64,000 nucleotides of DNA from Asanoa sp040676615 (GTDB lineage: Bacteria; Actinomycetota; Actinomycetes; Mycobacteriales; Micromonosporaceae), in NCBI RefSeq assembly GCF_040676615.1, contig NZ_JBFAPI010000003.1:248001-312000 (forward strand), given 5' to 3'. Position 1 is the stretch's first letter. Every line of letters begins with the position of its first letter. The translations under genes and the position numbers were made by a program. Shown here piece after piece: positions 7,718 through 15,956 of this stretch. Under the pieces are notes generated by a model. It searched no databases. It was not told where the DNA came from and was given only the letters and a program-made list of their open reading frames with translations.

Positions 7718-9795
7718 CCGCCCCGGCCGCGGACTACCCGGCGGCCCGGGCCCGCACCCGCGGGTTCACCCTCGGCGCACCCAACCGCTTCCAGGTCCGC
7801 CGCGACGGGCAGCAGGTCCTGTTCACCCGCAGCCGGTCCGGTGTCGACCCGATCTCCTGCCTCTGGGCGCTCGACGTCGCCGGCTCCAAGGAGCGGTTGC
7901 TGCTCGACCCCCGCGACCTGGGGCTCGACGAGAGGGCCCTGCCGGCGGCCGAGATCCGGCGGCGCGAGCGGGCCCGCGAAGCCGGCGGCGGGGTCGCCGG
8001 TTATGCGACAGACGGCGACCAGGCCGTCGTCGCGCTCGCCCTCGGCGGCGAACTGGTCGTGGTCGAGCCGGAGACCGGCGCCGTCCGCACGCTCCCCACC
8101 GGCGGCGGCGTGGTCGACCCGCGCCCCGACCCGACCGGAGCGCTGGTCGGCTATGTCAGCGACGGCGCCCTGCACGTCATCGGGGTCGACGGCACCGGCC
8201 GGCGGACACTCGCCGCACCCGAGGCGCCGGAGGTCACCTACGGGCTGGCCGAGCACGTCGCGGGCGAGTCGATGCACCGCCTGCGCGGCTGGTGGTGGGC
8301 GCCCGACGGGCAGCGGTTGGTGACCGCCCGCGTCGACGAGAGTGGGGTGCGGGTCTGGTGGGTGGCGGACGTCGCCGATCCCGCCGCGCGGCCGGCCGCG
8401 CGGCGCTATCCGGAGGCCGGCACGGCCAACGCCGACGTCGGACTCGTCGTGCTCGGCCTGGACGGCAGCCGGGTCACGGTCGACTGGGACCGGGCCGGCT
8501 TCGAATACCTCACCGGCGTCACCTGGGACGGCACCGGCCTGACCATCGCGGTGCAGAACCGGGCCCAGACCTGCGTACGCGTGCTCCGGGTCGACCCCGG
8601 CACCGGCGCCTCCGAGGTCGAACACGAGCAGCGCGACGCGGCGTGGGTCTCGCTGGTGCCGGGCACCCCGGCCCGCACTGCCGGCGGCGCCCTGGTGTGG
8701 ACCGCCGACATCGACGAGACCCGGCACCTGCTGGTCGGCGGCGAGCCGGTCACCCCGGCCGGGTTGCAGGTGGCCGCGGTGCTCGGCGTCGACGGCGACA
8801 CCGTGTTGTTCAGCGCCACCACCGAGCCGGTCGAGCGGCACGTCTGGACCTGGTCGCCCGCCGGCCTGGCCCGGTCGACCACCCAAGGAGTCCACGATGG
8901 ACACCTGGCCGGCGGCACCAGCGTGCTGGTGAGTCGCGGGCTCGACGATCCGGAAACCCGCGCGACAGTACGGGTCGGCGACGGGCCGCCGGCCGCCGTC
9001 CTCAGCCACGCCCACCGCCCGCCGGTCGCGCCGCGGGTCGACCTCTTCCACGCCGGCGCGCGGGCGCTGCGTACCGCCGTGCTGCTGCCGACCGGCCACC
9101 GCCCCGGCGACGGCCCGCTGCCGGTGCTGCTCGACCCCTACGGCGGTCCGGCCGCACAGCGGGTGCTCGCCGCGCAGTCGGCCTACGTCACCTCGCAGTG
9201 GTTCGCCGACCAGGGCTTCGCCGTGGTGGTCGTCGACGGCCGCGGCACGCCGGGTCGCGGGCCGCGGTGGGAGCGGCTGGTGCATCTCGACTTCGGCGCC
9301 GCGGCGCTGGAAGACCAGATCGCGGGTCTGGCGGCCGCCGCCGAGCGGCACACCGACCTCGACCTGGCCCGGGTCGCCATGCGCGGCTGGTCCTACGGCG
9401 GTTATCTGGCCGCCCGGGCGGTGTTGCAGCGGCCCGACGTCTTCCACGCGGCCGTCGCCGGTGCGCCGGTCACCGACCAATGGCTGTACGACACCCACTG
9501 GCAGGAGCGGTTCCTCGGGCACCCCGACGACAACGCCGACATCTACGAGCGCGACTCGCTGCTGCGCTACGCGCCCGACCTGCGCCGCCCGCTGTTGCTG
9601 GTGCACGGGCTGCGCGACGACAACGTGCACGCGGCACACACGCTGAAGCTCTCCGCGGCGCTGCTGGCCGCCGGCCGGCCGCACAACGTGCTGCCGGTCC
9701 CGACCGGCAGCCACATGGTGGGCGGTGACGTCGCCGCCCACCTGCTGGTCGCCGAACGCGACTTCCTGCGCGCCGCGCTTCAGCCGCAGACGTAG
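7714..9795 (+). CDS. S9 family (dipeptidyl-peptidase IV-like) serine peptidase
   Basis: Predicted prolyl-oligopeptidase-class hydrolase that cleaves short peptides, probably cytoplasmic because no signal peptide is seen. An N-terminal propeller domain of about 430 residues precedes an alpha/beta-hydrolase domain. With a start at 7714 the catalytic triad is Ser560 (GWSYGGYLA), Asp635 (HGLRDDNVH) and His667 (GSHMVGG), as in DPP IV. The start is odd: no in-frame ATG, GTG or TTG lies between 7273 (deep inside map) and 7897 (inside the conserved part), while family resemblance begins near 7740. CTG 7714, overlapping the map stop as CTGA, is the best remaining candidate. A sequence error or a rare start codon are both possible. 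Confidence 0.85.
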   Translation: MTAPAADYPAARARTRGFTLGAPNRFQVRRDGQQVLFTRSRSGVDPISCLWALDVAGSKERLLLDPRDLGLDERALPAAEIRRRERAREAGGGVAGYATDGDQAVVALALGGELVVVEPETGAVRTLPTGGGVVDPRPDPTGALVGYVSDGALHVIGVDGTGRRTLAAPEAPEVTYGLAEHVAGESMHRLRGWWWAPDGQRLVTARVDESGVRVWWVADVADPAARPAARRYPEAGTANADVGLVVLGLDGSRVTVDWDRAGFEYLTGVTWDGTGLTIAVQNRAQTCVRVLRVDPGTGASEVEHEQRDAAWVSLVPGTPARTAGGALVWTADIDETRHLLVGGEPVTPAGLQVAAVLGVDGDTVLFSATTEPVERHVWTWSPAGLARSTTQGVHDGHLAGGTSVLVSRGLDDPETRATVRVGDGPPAAVLSHAHRPPVAPRVDLFHAGARALRTAVLLPTGHRPGDGPLPVLLDPYGGPAAQRVLAAQSAYVTSQWFADQGFAVVVVDGRGTPGRGPRWERLVHLDFGAAALEDQIAGLAAAAERHTDLDLARVAMRGWSYGGYLAARAVLQRPDVFHAAVAGAPVTDQWLYDTHWQERFLGHPDDNADIYERDSLLRYAPDLRRPLLLVHGLRDDNVHAAHTLKLSAALLAAGRPHNVLPVPTGSHMVGGDVAAHLLVAERDFLRAALQPQT

Positions 9796-10556
9796 GCGAC
9801 CGCCCCGCTGGTCACCGGGAAGCTGCCCGTCGCCTCGATCCGCGCCGCGACCCGGCGCTCGAACTCGGCCAGCACCTCGGCGCGGCACTCGTCGGGCACG
9901 GCCAGACCGGTGGCCGGGATGCTCTCGACATAGCCCCGCATCGCGGCGGCCGAGGTGACCCGCGCGACCCAGCCCAGATCGTGCTTGGCGACGTCGTCGA
10001 ACACGGTCGGCAGCAGCGCGCCGGCGCGGTCGCTGCGGAACCGCTGACCATCCCAGGCCATGGTGACCGGGTGGCCCAGGAGGTCGGTCGTGACCTTCGC
10101 GAGCAACGCGTCGACCTCGTGCGTGTGCCACGGTGTGTTGACGGTGATGACCGCGAGGCCGCCGGGTGCCGTGATGCGCCGCAGTTCCGCCACCGCCAAC
10201 GGGATGTCCGGGACGTGGTAGAGCATGTGCGGGGCGAGGGTGAGCCCGGCGGTGGCGGTGCCCACGGGAAGGAACTGCGCGTCCGCGACGGCCGTCGGCG
10301 CGCCCGACGCGGCGGCGGCGGTGGCCGCCATGCCGGGCGACAGGTCCAGGCCCAGCAGCGGTCCCCGGTGCCCCCGCCGGCGCAACTCGGCCAGGTAGTT
10401 GCCGTTTCCGCAGCCCACGTCCACGACGGGCGCCGTCTCCGGAACGCTGACCAGATCCAGCACCCGGCGGAAGAACGGAGCGCCGGCACCGTACGCCCAG
10501 ATGCTCTGCCGGGTCCGTAGATTCCGGTCTGTTTCGTAATTACCGGAGACATTCAT
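9780..10556 (-). CDS. SAM-dependent methyltransferase, class I
   Basis: The 258-residue product has a Rossmann methyltransferase core: motif I VVDVGCGNGNYLAEL, the acidic end of strand 2 in LLGLDLSPGM, motif IV LTLAPHMLYHVPD, and post-motif RRITAPGGLAVIT. It belongs to the Methyltransf_11/25 type; the substrate cannot be told. I use ATG 10556 (MNVSGNYETDRN); ATG 10589 would add 11 residues. It is convergent with the S9 peptidase and its stop lies inside the last codons of that gene (16-base overlap). It is divergent from the DUF1707 gene. Confidence 0.85.
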   Translation of the reverse strand: MNVSGNYETDRNLRTRQSIWAYGAGAPFFRRVLDLVSVPETAPVVDVGCGNGNYLAELRRRGHRGPLLGLDLSPGMAATAAAASGAPTAVADAQFLPVGTATAGLTLAPHMLYHVPDIPLAVAELRRITAPGGLAVITVNTPWHTHEVDALLAKVTTDLLGHPVTMAWDGQRFRSDRAGALLPTVFDDVAKHDLGWVARVTSAAAMRGYVESIPATGLAVPDECRAEVLAEFERRVAARIEATGSFPVTSGAVAYVCG

Positions 10557-10599
10557 GACCCCGCACGGTAGCGGGCCGACATGAGGCATCCTCAGGAGT

Positions 10600-11139
10600 A
10601 TGGACCGGCGTCAGATGCGGGCGGGTGACGCGGAGCGGCAGCACGTGGCCGACCAACTTCGCACGGCCCTCGAACTGGGCCGCCTCGACCTCACCGAATA
10701 CGACGAACGGCTGAGCCGGACGTACGCGGCGAAAACGTTCGGCGACCTCGACGGGCTCCTCGACGACCTCCCGGACACCAAGCCACCCACCGCCGGCGCG
10801 CAACTCATGATTCCCGTGCGCAACGACGCCCTGGTGCCAGGCCCGGACGGGCGGTTCCCCAACGCCACCGCGCGCTGGCTCTCGCACACCTGGGACAGCT
10901 ATTTCGCCACGGTCACGATCGTCGTGGCCATCTGGGCGGTCATCTGCCTGATGACGGCGCAGTGGCTCTACTTCTGGCCGGCCTGGGTCGCCGGTCCGTG
11001 GGGCGCGGTGTTGCTGATCTCGACCATCGGCGGGCTGGCCAGCGGCGAGCCGCAGAAGTGGGCGGCCGACCAGGCCCGACAGGAACAGCGGAAACGGAAC
11101 AAACAGGCGGCTGAAGACGCTGAAAACGAAGACGACTGA
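10600..11139 (+). CDS. DUF1707 and two-helix membrane protein
   Basis: The 179-residue protein begins with a DUF1707 domain (about residues 5-60): RAGDAERQHVADQL, then LGRLDLTEYDERLSRTYAAKT, and LDGLLDDLP. A second part from about 95 carries two hydrophobic helices, FATVTIVVAIWAVICLM and WVAGPWGAVLLISTIGG, and it ends in a charged Lys/Glu tail. DUF1707 proteins are common in actinobacteria and are thought to be small membrane-associated or regulatory proteins, with no proven function. CAGGAGT directly precedes the ATG. Confidence 0.8.
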   Translation: MDRRQMRAGDAERQHVADQLRTALELGRLDLTEYDERLSRTYAAKTFGDLDGLLDDLPDTKPPTAGAQLMIPVRNDALVPGPDGRFPNATARWLSHTWDSYFATVTIVVAIWAVICLMTAQWLYFWPAWVAGPWGAVLLISTIGGLASGEPQKWAADQARQEQRKRNKQAAEDAENEDD

Positions 11140-11167
11140 CCGCGGGCGCACACGGGTCGGCGCCGGT

Positions 11168-11197
11168 TTGGCGTCGATGCGTACCCCCGCGTAGTAT
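11168..11197 (+). promoter_or_regulatory. Promoter of the infA / alpha operon
   Basis: TTGGCG (11168-11173) and TAGTAT (11192-11197) are separated by 18 bases and look like a housekeeping sigma promoter. Transcription would start near 11204, leaving a leader of about 135 bases before infA. The 201-base gap between the DUF1707 gene and infA contains nothing else I recognise. Confidence 0.65.
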
Positions 11198-11340
11198 GGT
11201 CCTTCGGCGCACAGCGTCCGCTCTGTCATGCCCGCCACGCGCTTCGGCGGTCGACAGGGCCCGCGGCTGGCCTGGGTGATCCCTCGCCCGGGAGATTCTG
11301 TGCACCGACCCGGAACACCGACGTCAGGACAGCGGAGGAT

Positions 11341-11562
11341 ATGCCGAAAAAAGACGGGGCCATCGAGATCGAGGGTCGGGTCATCGAGCCATTGCCGAAT
11401 GCCATGTTCAGGGTTGAGCTCGCCAACGGCCACAAGGTACTGGCTCACATCAGCGGCAAGATGCGGCAGCACTACATCCGCATCCTGCCCGAAGACCGGG
11501 TCGTGGTGGAGCTCTCGCCTTACGACCTCACCCGTGGGCGCATCGTCTACCGCTACAAGTAA
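11341..11562 (+). CDS. infA: Translation initiation factor IF-1
   Basis: IF-1 blocks the ribosomal A site during initiation. The 73-residue OB-fold protein is nearly invariant: IEIEGRVIEPLPNAMFRVEL, then HKVLAHISGKMRQHYIRILP and the end YDLTRGRIVYRYK. GGAGG at 11335-11339 precedes the ATG closely. First gene of the alpha operon; rpmJ follows after 103 bases. Confidence 0.98.
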   Translation: MPKKDGAIEIEGRVIEPLPNAMFRVELANGHKVLAHISGKMRQHYIRILPEDRVVVELSPYDLTRGRIVYRYK

Positions 11563-11665
11563 CAAATCCTGACTGACGGCTCCGGGGCGATCAGTCCCCG
11601 TCCGTGACGACGGTCCGGCATGCCATGCGGCGCCGCCGGGCGTTGATGGGAAGTAAAGGCAAACC

Positions 11666-11779
11666 GTGAAGGTCAAGCCGAGCGTCAAGCGAATCTGCAA
11701 CAAGTGCCGCGTCATCCGCCGGCACGGCCGGGTCATGGTCATCTGTGACGACCCGCGCCACAAGCAGCGCCAGGGCTGA
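11666..11779 (+). CDS. rpmJ: 50S ribosomal protein L36, zinc type
   Basis: A 37-residue gene that many ORF callers miss: MKVKPSVKRICNKCRVIRRH, then GRVMVICDDPRHKQRQG. Cys11, Cys14, Cys27 and His32 form the CCCH zinc site of the standard L36. The start is GTG 11666 with AAAGGC just upstream; TGA is at 11777-11779. It lies between infA and rpsM as in most bacteria. Zinc-free L36 paralogues occur in zinc-starvation regulons elsewhere in such genomes, but none is here. Confidence 0.96.
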   Translation: MKVKPSVKRICNKCRVIRRHGRVMVICDDPRHKQRQG

Positions 11780-11938
11780 GTCCCGGGCGGCATCGCCGCA
11801 CAAGTGAACAAGCTCGTCCCAGCCGCGGGAGCAAGGCGATCTCGTGGCACACCCCTGGTCGGAGGCCAGGGCCCGCGCGGGCACGCGGGGCGGGGATGGG
11901 CACAGACCTCCGCGAACACACGAGGAGTACGCCCGCAC

Positions 11939-12319
11939 ATGGCACGTCTAGCCGGCGTCGACCTCCCGCGCGACAAGCGCATGGAGATCGCGCTCACCTA
12001 CATCTACGGGGTCGGTCGGACCCGCGCCAAGGAAGCCCTTGGCGCTACCGGCGTTTCCCTGGACAAGCGTGCAAAGGACCTCACGGACGAGGAGCTGGTC
12101 CAGCTCCGCGACTACATCGAGGCCAACTTCAAGGTTGAGGGCGACCTGCGCCGCGAGGTCGCCGCTGACATCCGCCGCAAGGTCGAGATCGGCGCCTACC
12201 AGGGCATCCGGCACCGCCGCGGTCTGCCCGTCCGCGGGCAGCGCACGCGCACCAACGCGCGCACCCGTAAGGGCCCGAAGCGGACCGTCGCCGGCAAGAA
12301 GAAGCCCGGCAAGAAGTAA
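11939..12319 (+). CDS. rpsM: 30S ribosomal protein S13
   Basis: S13 contacts the P-site tRNA and bridge B1 in the 30S head. The 126 residues MARLAGVDLPRDKRMEIALT, then YIYGVGRTRAKEAL, GAYQGIRHRRGLPVRGQRTR and the basic tail PKRTVAGKKKPGKK are standard. ATG 11939 is the family start; the frame is open to 11804 but with unrelated sequence. GAGGAG at 11922-11927 is the likely ribosome site. The 159 bases between rpmJ and rpsM hold only a weak hairpin (CCCTGG/CCAGGG around 11856-11874). Confidence 0.97.
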   Translation: MARLAGVDLPRDKRMEIALTYIYGVGRTRAKEALGATGVSLDKRAKDLTDEELVQLRDYIEANFKVEGDLRREVAADIRRKVEIGAYQGIRHRRGLPVRGQRTRTNARTRKGPKRTVAGKKKPGKK

Positions 12320-12338
12320 TTAGGAGCGCAGAAGACTT

Positions 12339-12746
12339 ATGCCACCGAAGGCTCGTGCCGGGGCCGCTGTAAAGAAGGTCCGGCGCAAGGAACGCAAGAA
12401 CGTCGCCCACGGGCAGGCGCACATCAAGAGCACCTTCAACAACACCATCGTGTCGATCACCGACCCGACCGGTGCGGTCATCTCCTGGGCCTCCGCGGGC
12501 CAGGTCGGGTTCAAGGGCTCCCGCAAGTCGACTCCGTTCGCCGCGCAGCTCGCCGCCGAGGCCGCCGCGCGTCGGGCGATGGAGCACGGCATGCGCAAGG
12601 TCGATGTCTTCGTCAAGGGTCCCGGTTCCGGCCGGGAGACCGCGATCCGTTCGCTGCAGGCCGTGGGCCTCGAGGTCGGCCAGATCGCCGACGTCACCCC
12701 GCAGCCGCACAACGGTTGCCGTCCTCCGAAGCGTCGTCGGGTCTGA
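12339..12746 (+). CDS. rpsK: 30S ribosomal protein S11
   Basis: S11 lies on the 30S platform near the Shine-Dalgarno helix. The 135 residues contain AHIKSTFNNTIVSITDPTGA, KGSRKSTPFAAQLAAEAAAR, VFVKGPGSGRETAIRSLQA and the C-terminal TPQPHNGCRPPKRRRV, where the Asn-Gly site is often isomerised. AGGAG at 12322-12326 precedes the ATG. 19 bases after rpsM, 14 before rpsD. Confidence 0.98.
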   Translation: MPPKARAGAAVKKVRRKERKNVAHGQAHIKSTFNNTIVSITDPTGAVISWASAGQVGFKGSRKSTPFAAQLAAEAAARRAMEHGMRKVDVFVKGPGSGRETAIRSLQAVGLEVGQIADVTPQPHNGCRPPKRRRV

Positions 12747-12760
12747 GAGGTTAGAGAGAG

Positions 12761-13387
12761 ATGGCTCGCTACACAGGTGCTGACTGCCGCCGTTGCCGGC
12801 GGGAGAAGATGAAGCTGTTCCTCAAGGGCAGCAAGTGCGACGGTCCGAAGTGCCCGTTCGAGTCCCGGCCTTTCCCGCCCGGGCAGCACGGCCGCGGCCG
12901 GACCAAGGAGACCGAGTACCTGCTCCAGCTTCGTGAGAAGCAGAAGGCCCGCCGGGTTTACGGCGTGCTGGAGAAGCAGTTCCGCGGTTACTACGAGGAA
13001 GCCGTCTCGAAGAAGGGCAAGACCGGTGAGGTCCTGCTCCAGATCCTCGAGTCGCGCCTCGACAACGTGGTCTACCGGGCTGGCCTGGCCAAGTCCCGCG
13101 ACCACGCGCGCCAGCTTGTCAAGCACGGCCACTTCGTGGTCAACGGCAAGAAGGTCGACATCCCGTCCTACCGCGTCAAGGAGCACGACATCGTGCAGGT
13201 GCGGGAGAAGTCGCAAGACCTCACCCCGTTCATCGTGGCGCAGGCCGAGGCCGGCTCGAAGACCGTTCCGGCGTGGCTCGAGGCCATCCCCACCCAGCAC
13301 AAGGTGCTGGTGCACACCCTCCCGGCCCGCCAGGTGATCGACACCCAGGTCCAGGAGCAGCTGATCGTCGAGCTCTACTCCAAGTAG
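12761..13387 (+). CDS. rpsD: 30S ribosomal protein S4, zinc type
   Basis: Primary 16S rRNA binder, part of the mRNA entry helicase and, in several bacteria, a translational regulator of this operon. The 208 residues have an N-terminal zinc knuckle with Cys9, Cys12, Cys26 and Cys31, and an S4 RNA-binding domain from about 95 (SRLDNVVYRAGLAKSRDHAR, VKHGHFVVNGKKVDIPSYRV). Many actinobacteria carry this zinc form. A very stable hairpin directly follows the stop (13397-13426). Confidence 0.98.
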   Translation: MARYTGADCRRCRREKMKLFLKGSKCDGPKCPFESRPFPPGQHGRGRTKETEYLLQLREKQKARRVYGVLEKQFRGYYEEAVSKKGKTGEVLLQILESRLDNVVYRAGLAKSRDHARQLVKHGHFVVNGKKVDIPSYRVKEHDIVQVREKSQDLTPFIVAQAEAGSKTVPAWLEAIPTQHKVLVHTLPARQVIDTQVQEQLIVELYSK

Positions 13388-13396
13388 GGCTCGAGA

Positions 13397-13426
13397 ACCC
13401 CGCGCCGCGGCGACGCGGCGCGGGGT
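13397..13426 (+). terminator. Thirteen-pair GNRA hairpin between rpsD and rpoA
   Basis: CCCCGCGCCGCG (13398-13409), tetraloop GCGA (13410-13413, a GNRA loop) and CGCGGCGCGGGG (13414-13425) pair perfectly; A13397 with T13426 adds a thirteenth pair. There is no T tract. Inside a co-directional operon this would act as an attenuator or an RNase barrier that sets the rpoA level apart from the ribosomal genes. Confidence 0.65.
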
Positions 13427-13485
13427 CGCACCATCACAAGGCGACCGTCAAATAGTGGGCGGTCCCGAACGAAGGAAGAAACGAA

Positions 13486-14508
13486 GTGCTCATCACCCAG
13501 CGGCCGACTCTCTCCGAGGAGTCGATCAGCGAGACCCGTTCCCGGTTCACCATCGAGCCGCTCGAGCCCGGCTTCGGCTACACGCTCGGCAACTCGCTGC
13601 GCCGGACCCTGCTCAGCTCGATCCCGGGCGCGGCCGTCACCAGCATCAAGGTCGACGGCGTGCTGCACGAGTTCACCACCATCCCGGGCGTCAAGGAAGA
13701 CGTCGTCGAGCTGGTCATGAACGTCAAGGAGCTGTGCGTCAGCTCCGAGCACGACGAGCCGGTCAGCATGTACCTGCGCAAGCAGGGCCCCGGCGACGTC
13801 ACCGCGGGCGACATCCAGCCTCCGGCTGGCGTCTCGGTGCACAACGCCGACCTGAAGCTGGCGACGCTCAACAGCAAGGGCCGGCTCGACATGGAGCTGA
13901 CCGTTGAGCGGGGTCGCGGCTACGTGACCGCGAACCAGAACAAGAGCGCGGGTGCCGAGATCGGCCGGATTCCGGTCGACTCGATCTACTCGCCGGTGCT
14001 GAAGGTCACCTACAAGGTCGAGGCGACCCGTGTCGAGCAGCGCACCGACTTCGACCGGCTGATCATCGACGTCGAGACCAAGGCGTCGATCGGCCCGCGC
14101 ACCGCCCTCGCGTCCGCCGGCTCCACCCTGGTCGAACTCTTCGGCCTGGCCCGCGAGCTCGACGAGACCGCCGAGGGCATCGACATCGGCCCGTCGCCGC
14201 AGGACGCGCAGCTCGCTGCCGACCTGGCGCTGCCGATCGAGGAGCTGGACCTGACCGTCCGTTCCTACAACTGCCTCAAGCGCGAGGGCATCAACACCGT
14301 CGGTGAGCTCATCGGGCGCACAGAGGCCGACCTCCTCGATATAAGGAATTTCGGTCAGAAGTCGATCGACGAGGTCAAGATGAAGCTCGCCGGCATGGGT
14401 CTGGGCCTGAAGGACTCGGCGCCCAACTTCGACCCCGCGCACGTCGTGGACTCCTTCGGCGAGGTTGACTACGACACCGACGACTACCGCGAGACCGAGC
14501 AGCTCTGA
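13486..14508 (+). CDS. rpoA: DNA-directed RNA polymerase subunit alpha
   Basis: Assembles the RNA polymerase core and contacts upstream DNA and activators. The 340-residue product has the N-terminal assembly domain (RSRFTIEPLEPGFGYTLGNS, LRRTLLSSIPGAAVTSIK) and, after an acidic linker, the C-terminal DNA-binding domain with SYNCLKREGINTVGEL and DIRNFGQKSIDEVKMKL. GTG 13486 follows GGAAG upstream. Expression may be set apart from rpsD by the hairpin before it. Confidence 0.98.
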   Translation: MLITQRPTLSEESISETRSRFTIEPLEPGFGYTLGNSLRRTLLSSIPGAAVTSIKVDGVLHEFTTIPGVKEDVVELVMNVKELCVSSEHDEPVSMYLRKQGPGDVTAGDIQPPAGVSVHNADLKLATLNSKGRLDMELTVERGRGYVTANQNKSAGAEIGRIPVDSIYSPVLKVTYKVEATRVEQRTDFDRLIIDVETKASIGPRTALASAGSTLVELFGLARELDETAEGIDIGPSPQDAQLAADLALPIEELDLTVRSYNCLKREGINTVGELIGRTEADLLDIRNFGQKSIDEVKMKLAGMGLGLKDSAPNFDPAHVVDSFGEVDYDTDDYRETEQL

Positions 14509-14540
14509 CACCCCGCTGCGACACCTGAGGAGCACCAACG

Positions 14541-15068
14541 ATGCCCACGCCCACCAAGGGCCCCCGCCTCGGCGGTAGCCCGGCGCACGAACGGCTGCTG
14601 CTGGCCAACCTGGCCACCGCGCTGTTCCGTCACGGGAAGATCACCACGACGGAGACGAAGGCCAAGCGCCTGCGTCCGCTCGCCGAGCAGCTGATCACCA
14701 AGGCCAAGCGCGGTGACCTGCACGCCCGGCGCCGGGTGCTGACCGTCGTCCGGGACAAGGACGTGGTCTTCGCCCTGTTCGACGAGATCGCCCCGCGCTA
14801 CGCCAGCCGCAACGGTGGCTACACGCGGATCATCAAGACCGTTCCCCGCAAGGGCGACAACGCTCCGATGGCGATCATCGAGCTGGTCGAGGAGCTGGTC
14901 GAGGCTCCGGCCGCGCCGGCCAAGAAGGCGGCCCGCAAGGCCGCCGCGCAGCGGGACAAGGTCGAGGCGCTCACCCGCGAGGAGGAGCCCCCGGCCGCCA
15001 CGTCGACGTCGGCACCGGTCGAGACCTCCGCTCCGGATGAGGCCGACGCCAAGGACGACGACAACTAA
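14541..15068 (+). CDS. rplQ: 50S ribosomal protein L17, with C-terminal extension
   Basis: Lies near the peptide exit tunnel. Core residues 1-120 show KGPRLGGSPAHERLLLANLA, LFRHGKITTTETKAKRLRP and the end GYTRIIKTVPRKGDNAPMAI. The remaining roughly 50 residues are an Ala/Glu/Lys-rich low-complexity tail, typical of actinobacterial L17 and probably disordered. GAGGAG at 14527-14532 precedes ATG. Last gene of the alpha operon before the terminator at 15087-15112. Confidence 0.97.
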   Translation: MPTPTKGPRLGGSPAHERLLLANLATALFRHGKITTTETKAKRLRPLAEQLITKAKRGDLHARRRVLTVVRDKDVVFALFDEIAPRYASRNGGYTRIIKTVPRKGDNAPMAIIELVEELVEAPAAPAKKAARKAAAQRDKVEALTREEEPPAATSTSAPVETSAPDEADAKDDDN

Positions 15069-15086
15069 GCAGCACCGCACGACGAT

Positions 15087-15112
15087 GAAGGCGCCCTTCG
15101 CGGGGCGCCTTC
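15087..15112 (+). terminator. Rho-independent-type terminator of the alpha operon
   Basis: GAAGGCGCCC (15087-15096), loop TTCGCG, GGGCGCCTTC (15103-15112) gives a perfect 10-bp stem followed by TTCGTCTC. It lies 18 bases after rplQ and overlaps the first in-frame ATG (15085) that could be taken for truA, which argues against that start. Confidence 0.75.
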
Positions 15113-15135
15113 TTCGTCTCATCAGGGGGTACGAC

Positions 15136-15951
15136 GTGCGCGCGCGACTGGACATCGCCTACGACGGCACTTCGTTCTCGGGCTGGGCCGTGCAGCCGGG
15201 GCGGCGTACCGTCGCGGGCTCCTTGCTGTCGGTCCTGGAGCAGGTGCTCGGCGCTGACGTCGCCACCGGGCTCACGGTGGCCGGCCGCACCGACGCCGGC
15301 GTGCACGCGACCGGCCAGGTGGCGCACGTCGACCTGCCCGACCCGGTCTGGGCCGCGACCGGCCCGACGCTGCTGCGCCGGTTGGCCGGCCTGCTGCCCG
15401 GCGACGTGCGGGTGACGTCGCTGACCTCGGTGCCGGCCGAGTTCGACGCCCGCTTCTCGGCGCTGTTCCGCCGCTACACCTACCGGGTCACCGACGCGCC
15501 CTGGGGCGCCGACCCGCTGCGCCGGCTGGACACCCTCGCCTGGCCGCGCACGCTGTCGCTGGAGGCGCTCAACGAGGCCGCCGCGGGGCTGCACGGCGAG
15601 CACGACTTCGCGGCCTTCTGCAAGCGCAAGGAGAACGCGACGACGGTACGCGAGGTGACCCGGCTCGACTGGGTGCGCGACCCGTCCGGCGTGCTGGTGG
15701 CGACGGTGCAGGCCGACGCGTTCTGCCAGGCGATGGTGCGCAGCCTGGTGGGCGCGATGCTGGTCGCCGGCGACGGCCGCCGAGCCACGTCGTGGCCGGC
15801 CGAGCAGCTCAACCTGCGCTCGCGCAGCAGCGCGGTGACGGTCGCGCCGCCGCACGGGCTGACGCTGGTCGAGGTCGGCTATCCCGGTGAGGCGGGTGCG
15901 CTGGCCGCCCGGGCCGCCGCGACCCGTCGCCTCCGGGCCCCGGCCGGCTAG
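15136..15951 (+). CDS. truA: tRNA pseudouridine synthase A (positions 38-40)
   Basis: Makes pseudouridine in the tRNA anticodon arm. From GTG 15136 the product is 271 residues and starts VRARLDIAYDGTSFSGWAVQ, the family N-terminus. The catalytic aspartate is Asp53 in GRTDAGVHATGQ; KRKENATTVREV and FCQAMVRSLVGAML are conserved later. AGGGGG at 15124-15129 is 6 bases before GTG 15136, whereas ATG 15085 lies in the terminator hairpin. truA after rplQ is a common order. Confidence 0.95.
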   Translation: MRARLDIAYDGTSFSGWAVQPGRRTVAGSLLSVLEQVLGADVATGLTVAGRTDAGVHATGQVAHVDLPDPVWAATGPTLLRRLAGLLPGDVRVTSLTSVPAEFDARFSALFRRYTYRVTDAPWGADPLRRLDTLAWPRTLSLEALNEAAAGLHGEHDFAAFCKRKENATTVREVTRLDWVRDPSGVLVATVQADAFCQAMVRSLVGAMLVAGDGRRATSWPAEQLNLRSRSSAVTVAPPHGLTLVEVGYPGEAGALAARAAATRRLRAPAG

Positions 15952-15956
15952 TTCGG

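Noticed and set aside
7393..10131. Very long minus-strand frame (912 codons) opposite the S9 peptidase
   Set aside because: Composition is Arg/Gly/Val-rich with no domain pattern, and the plus-strand frame has an intact catalytic triad. It is a GC-rich shadow.
15085..15135. ATG 15085 as start of truA
   Set aside because: It lies at the edge of the rplQ terminator hairpin and gives a non-family N-terminus; GTG 15136 has a proper ribosome site.
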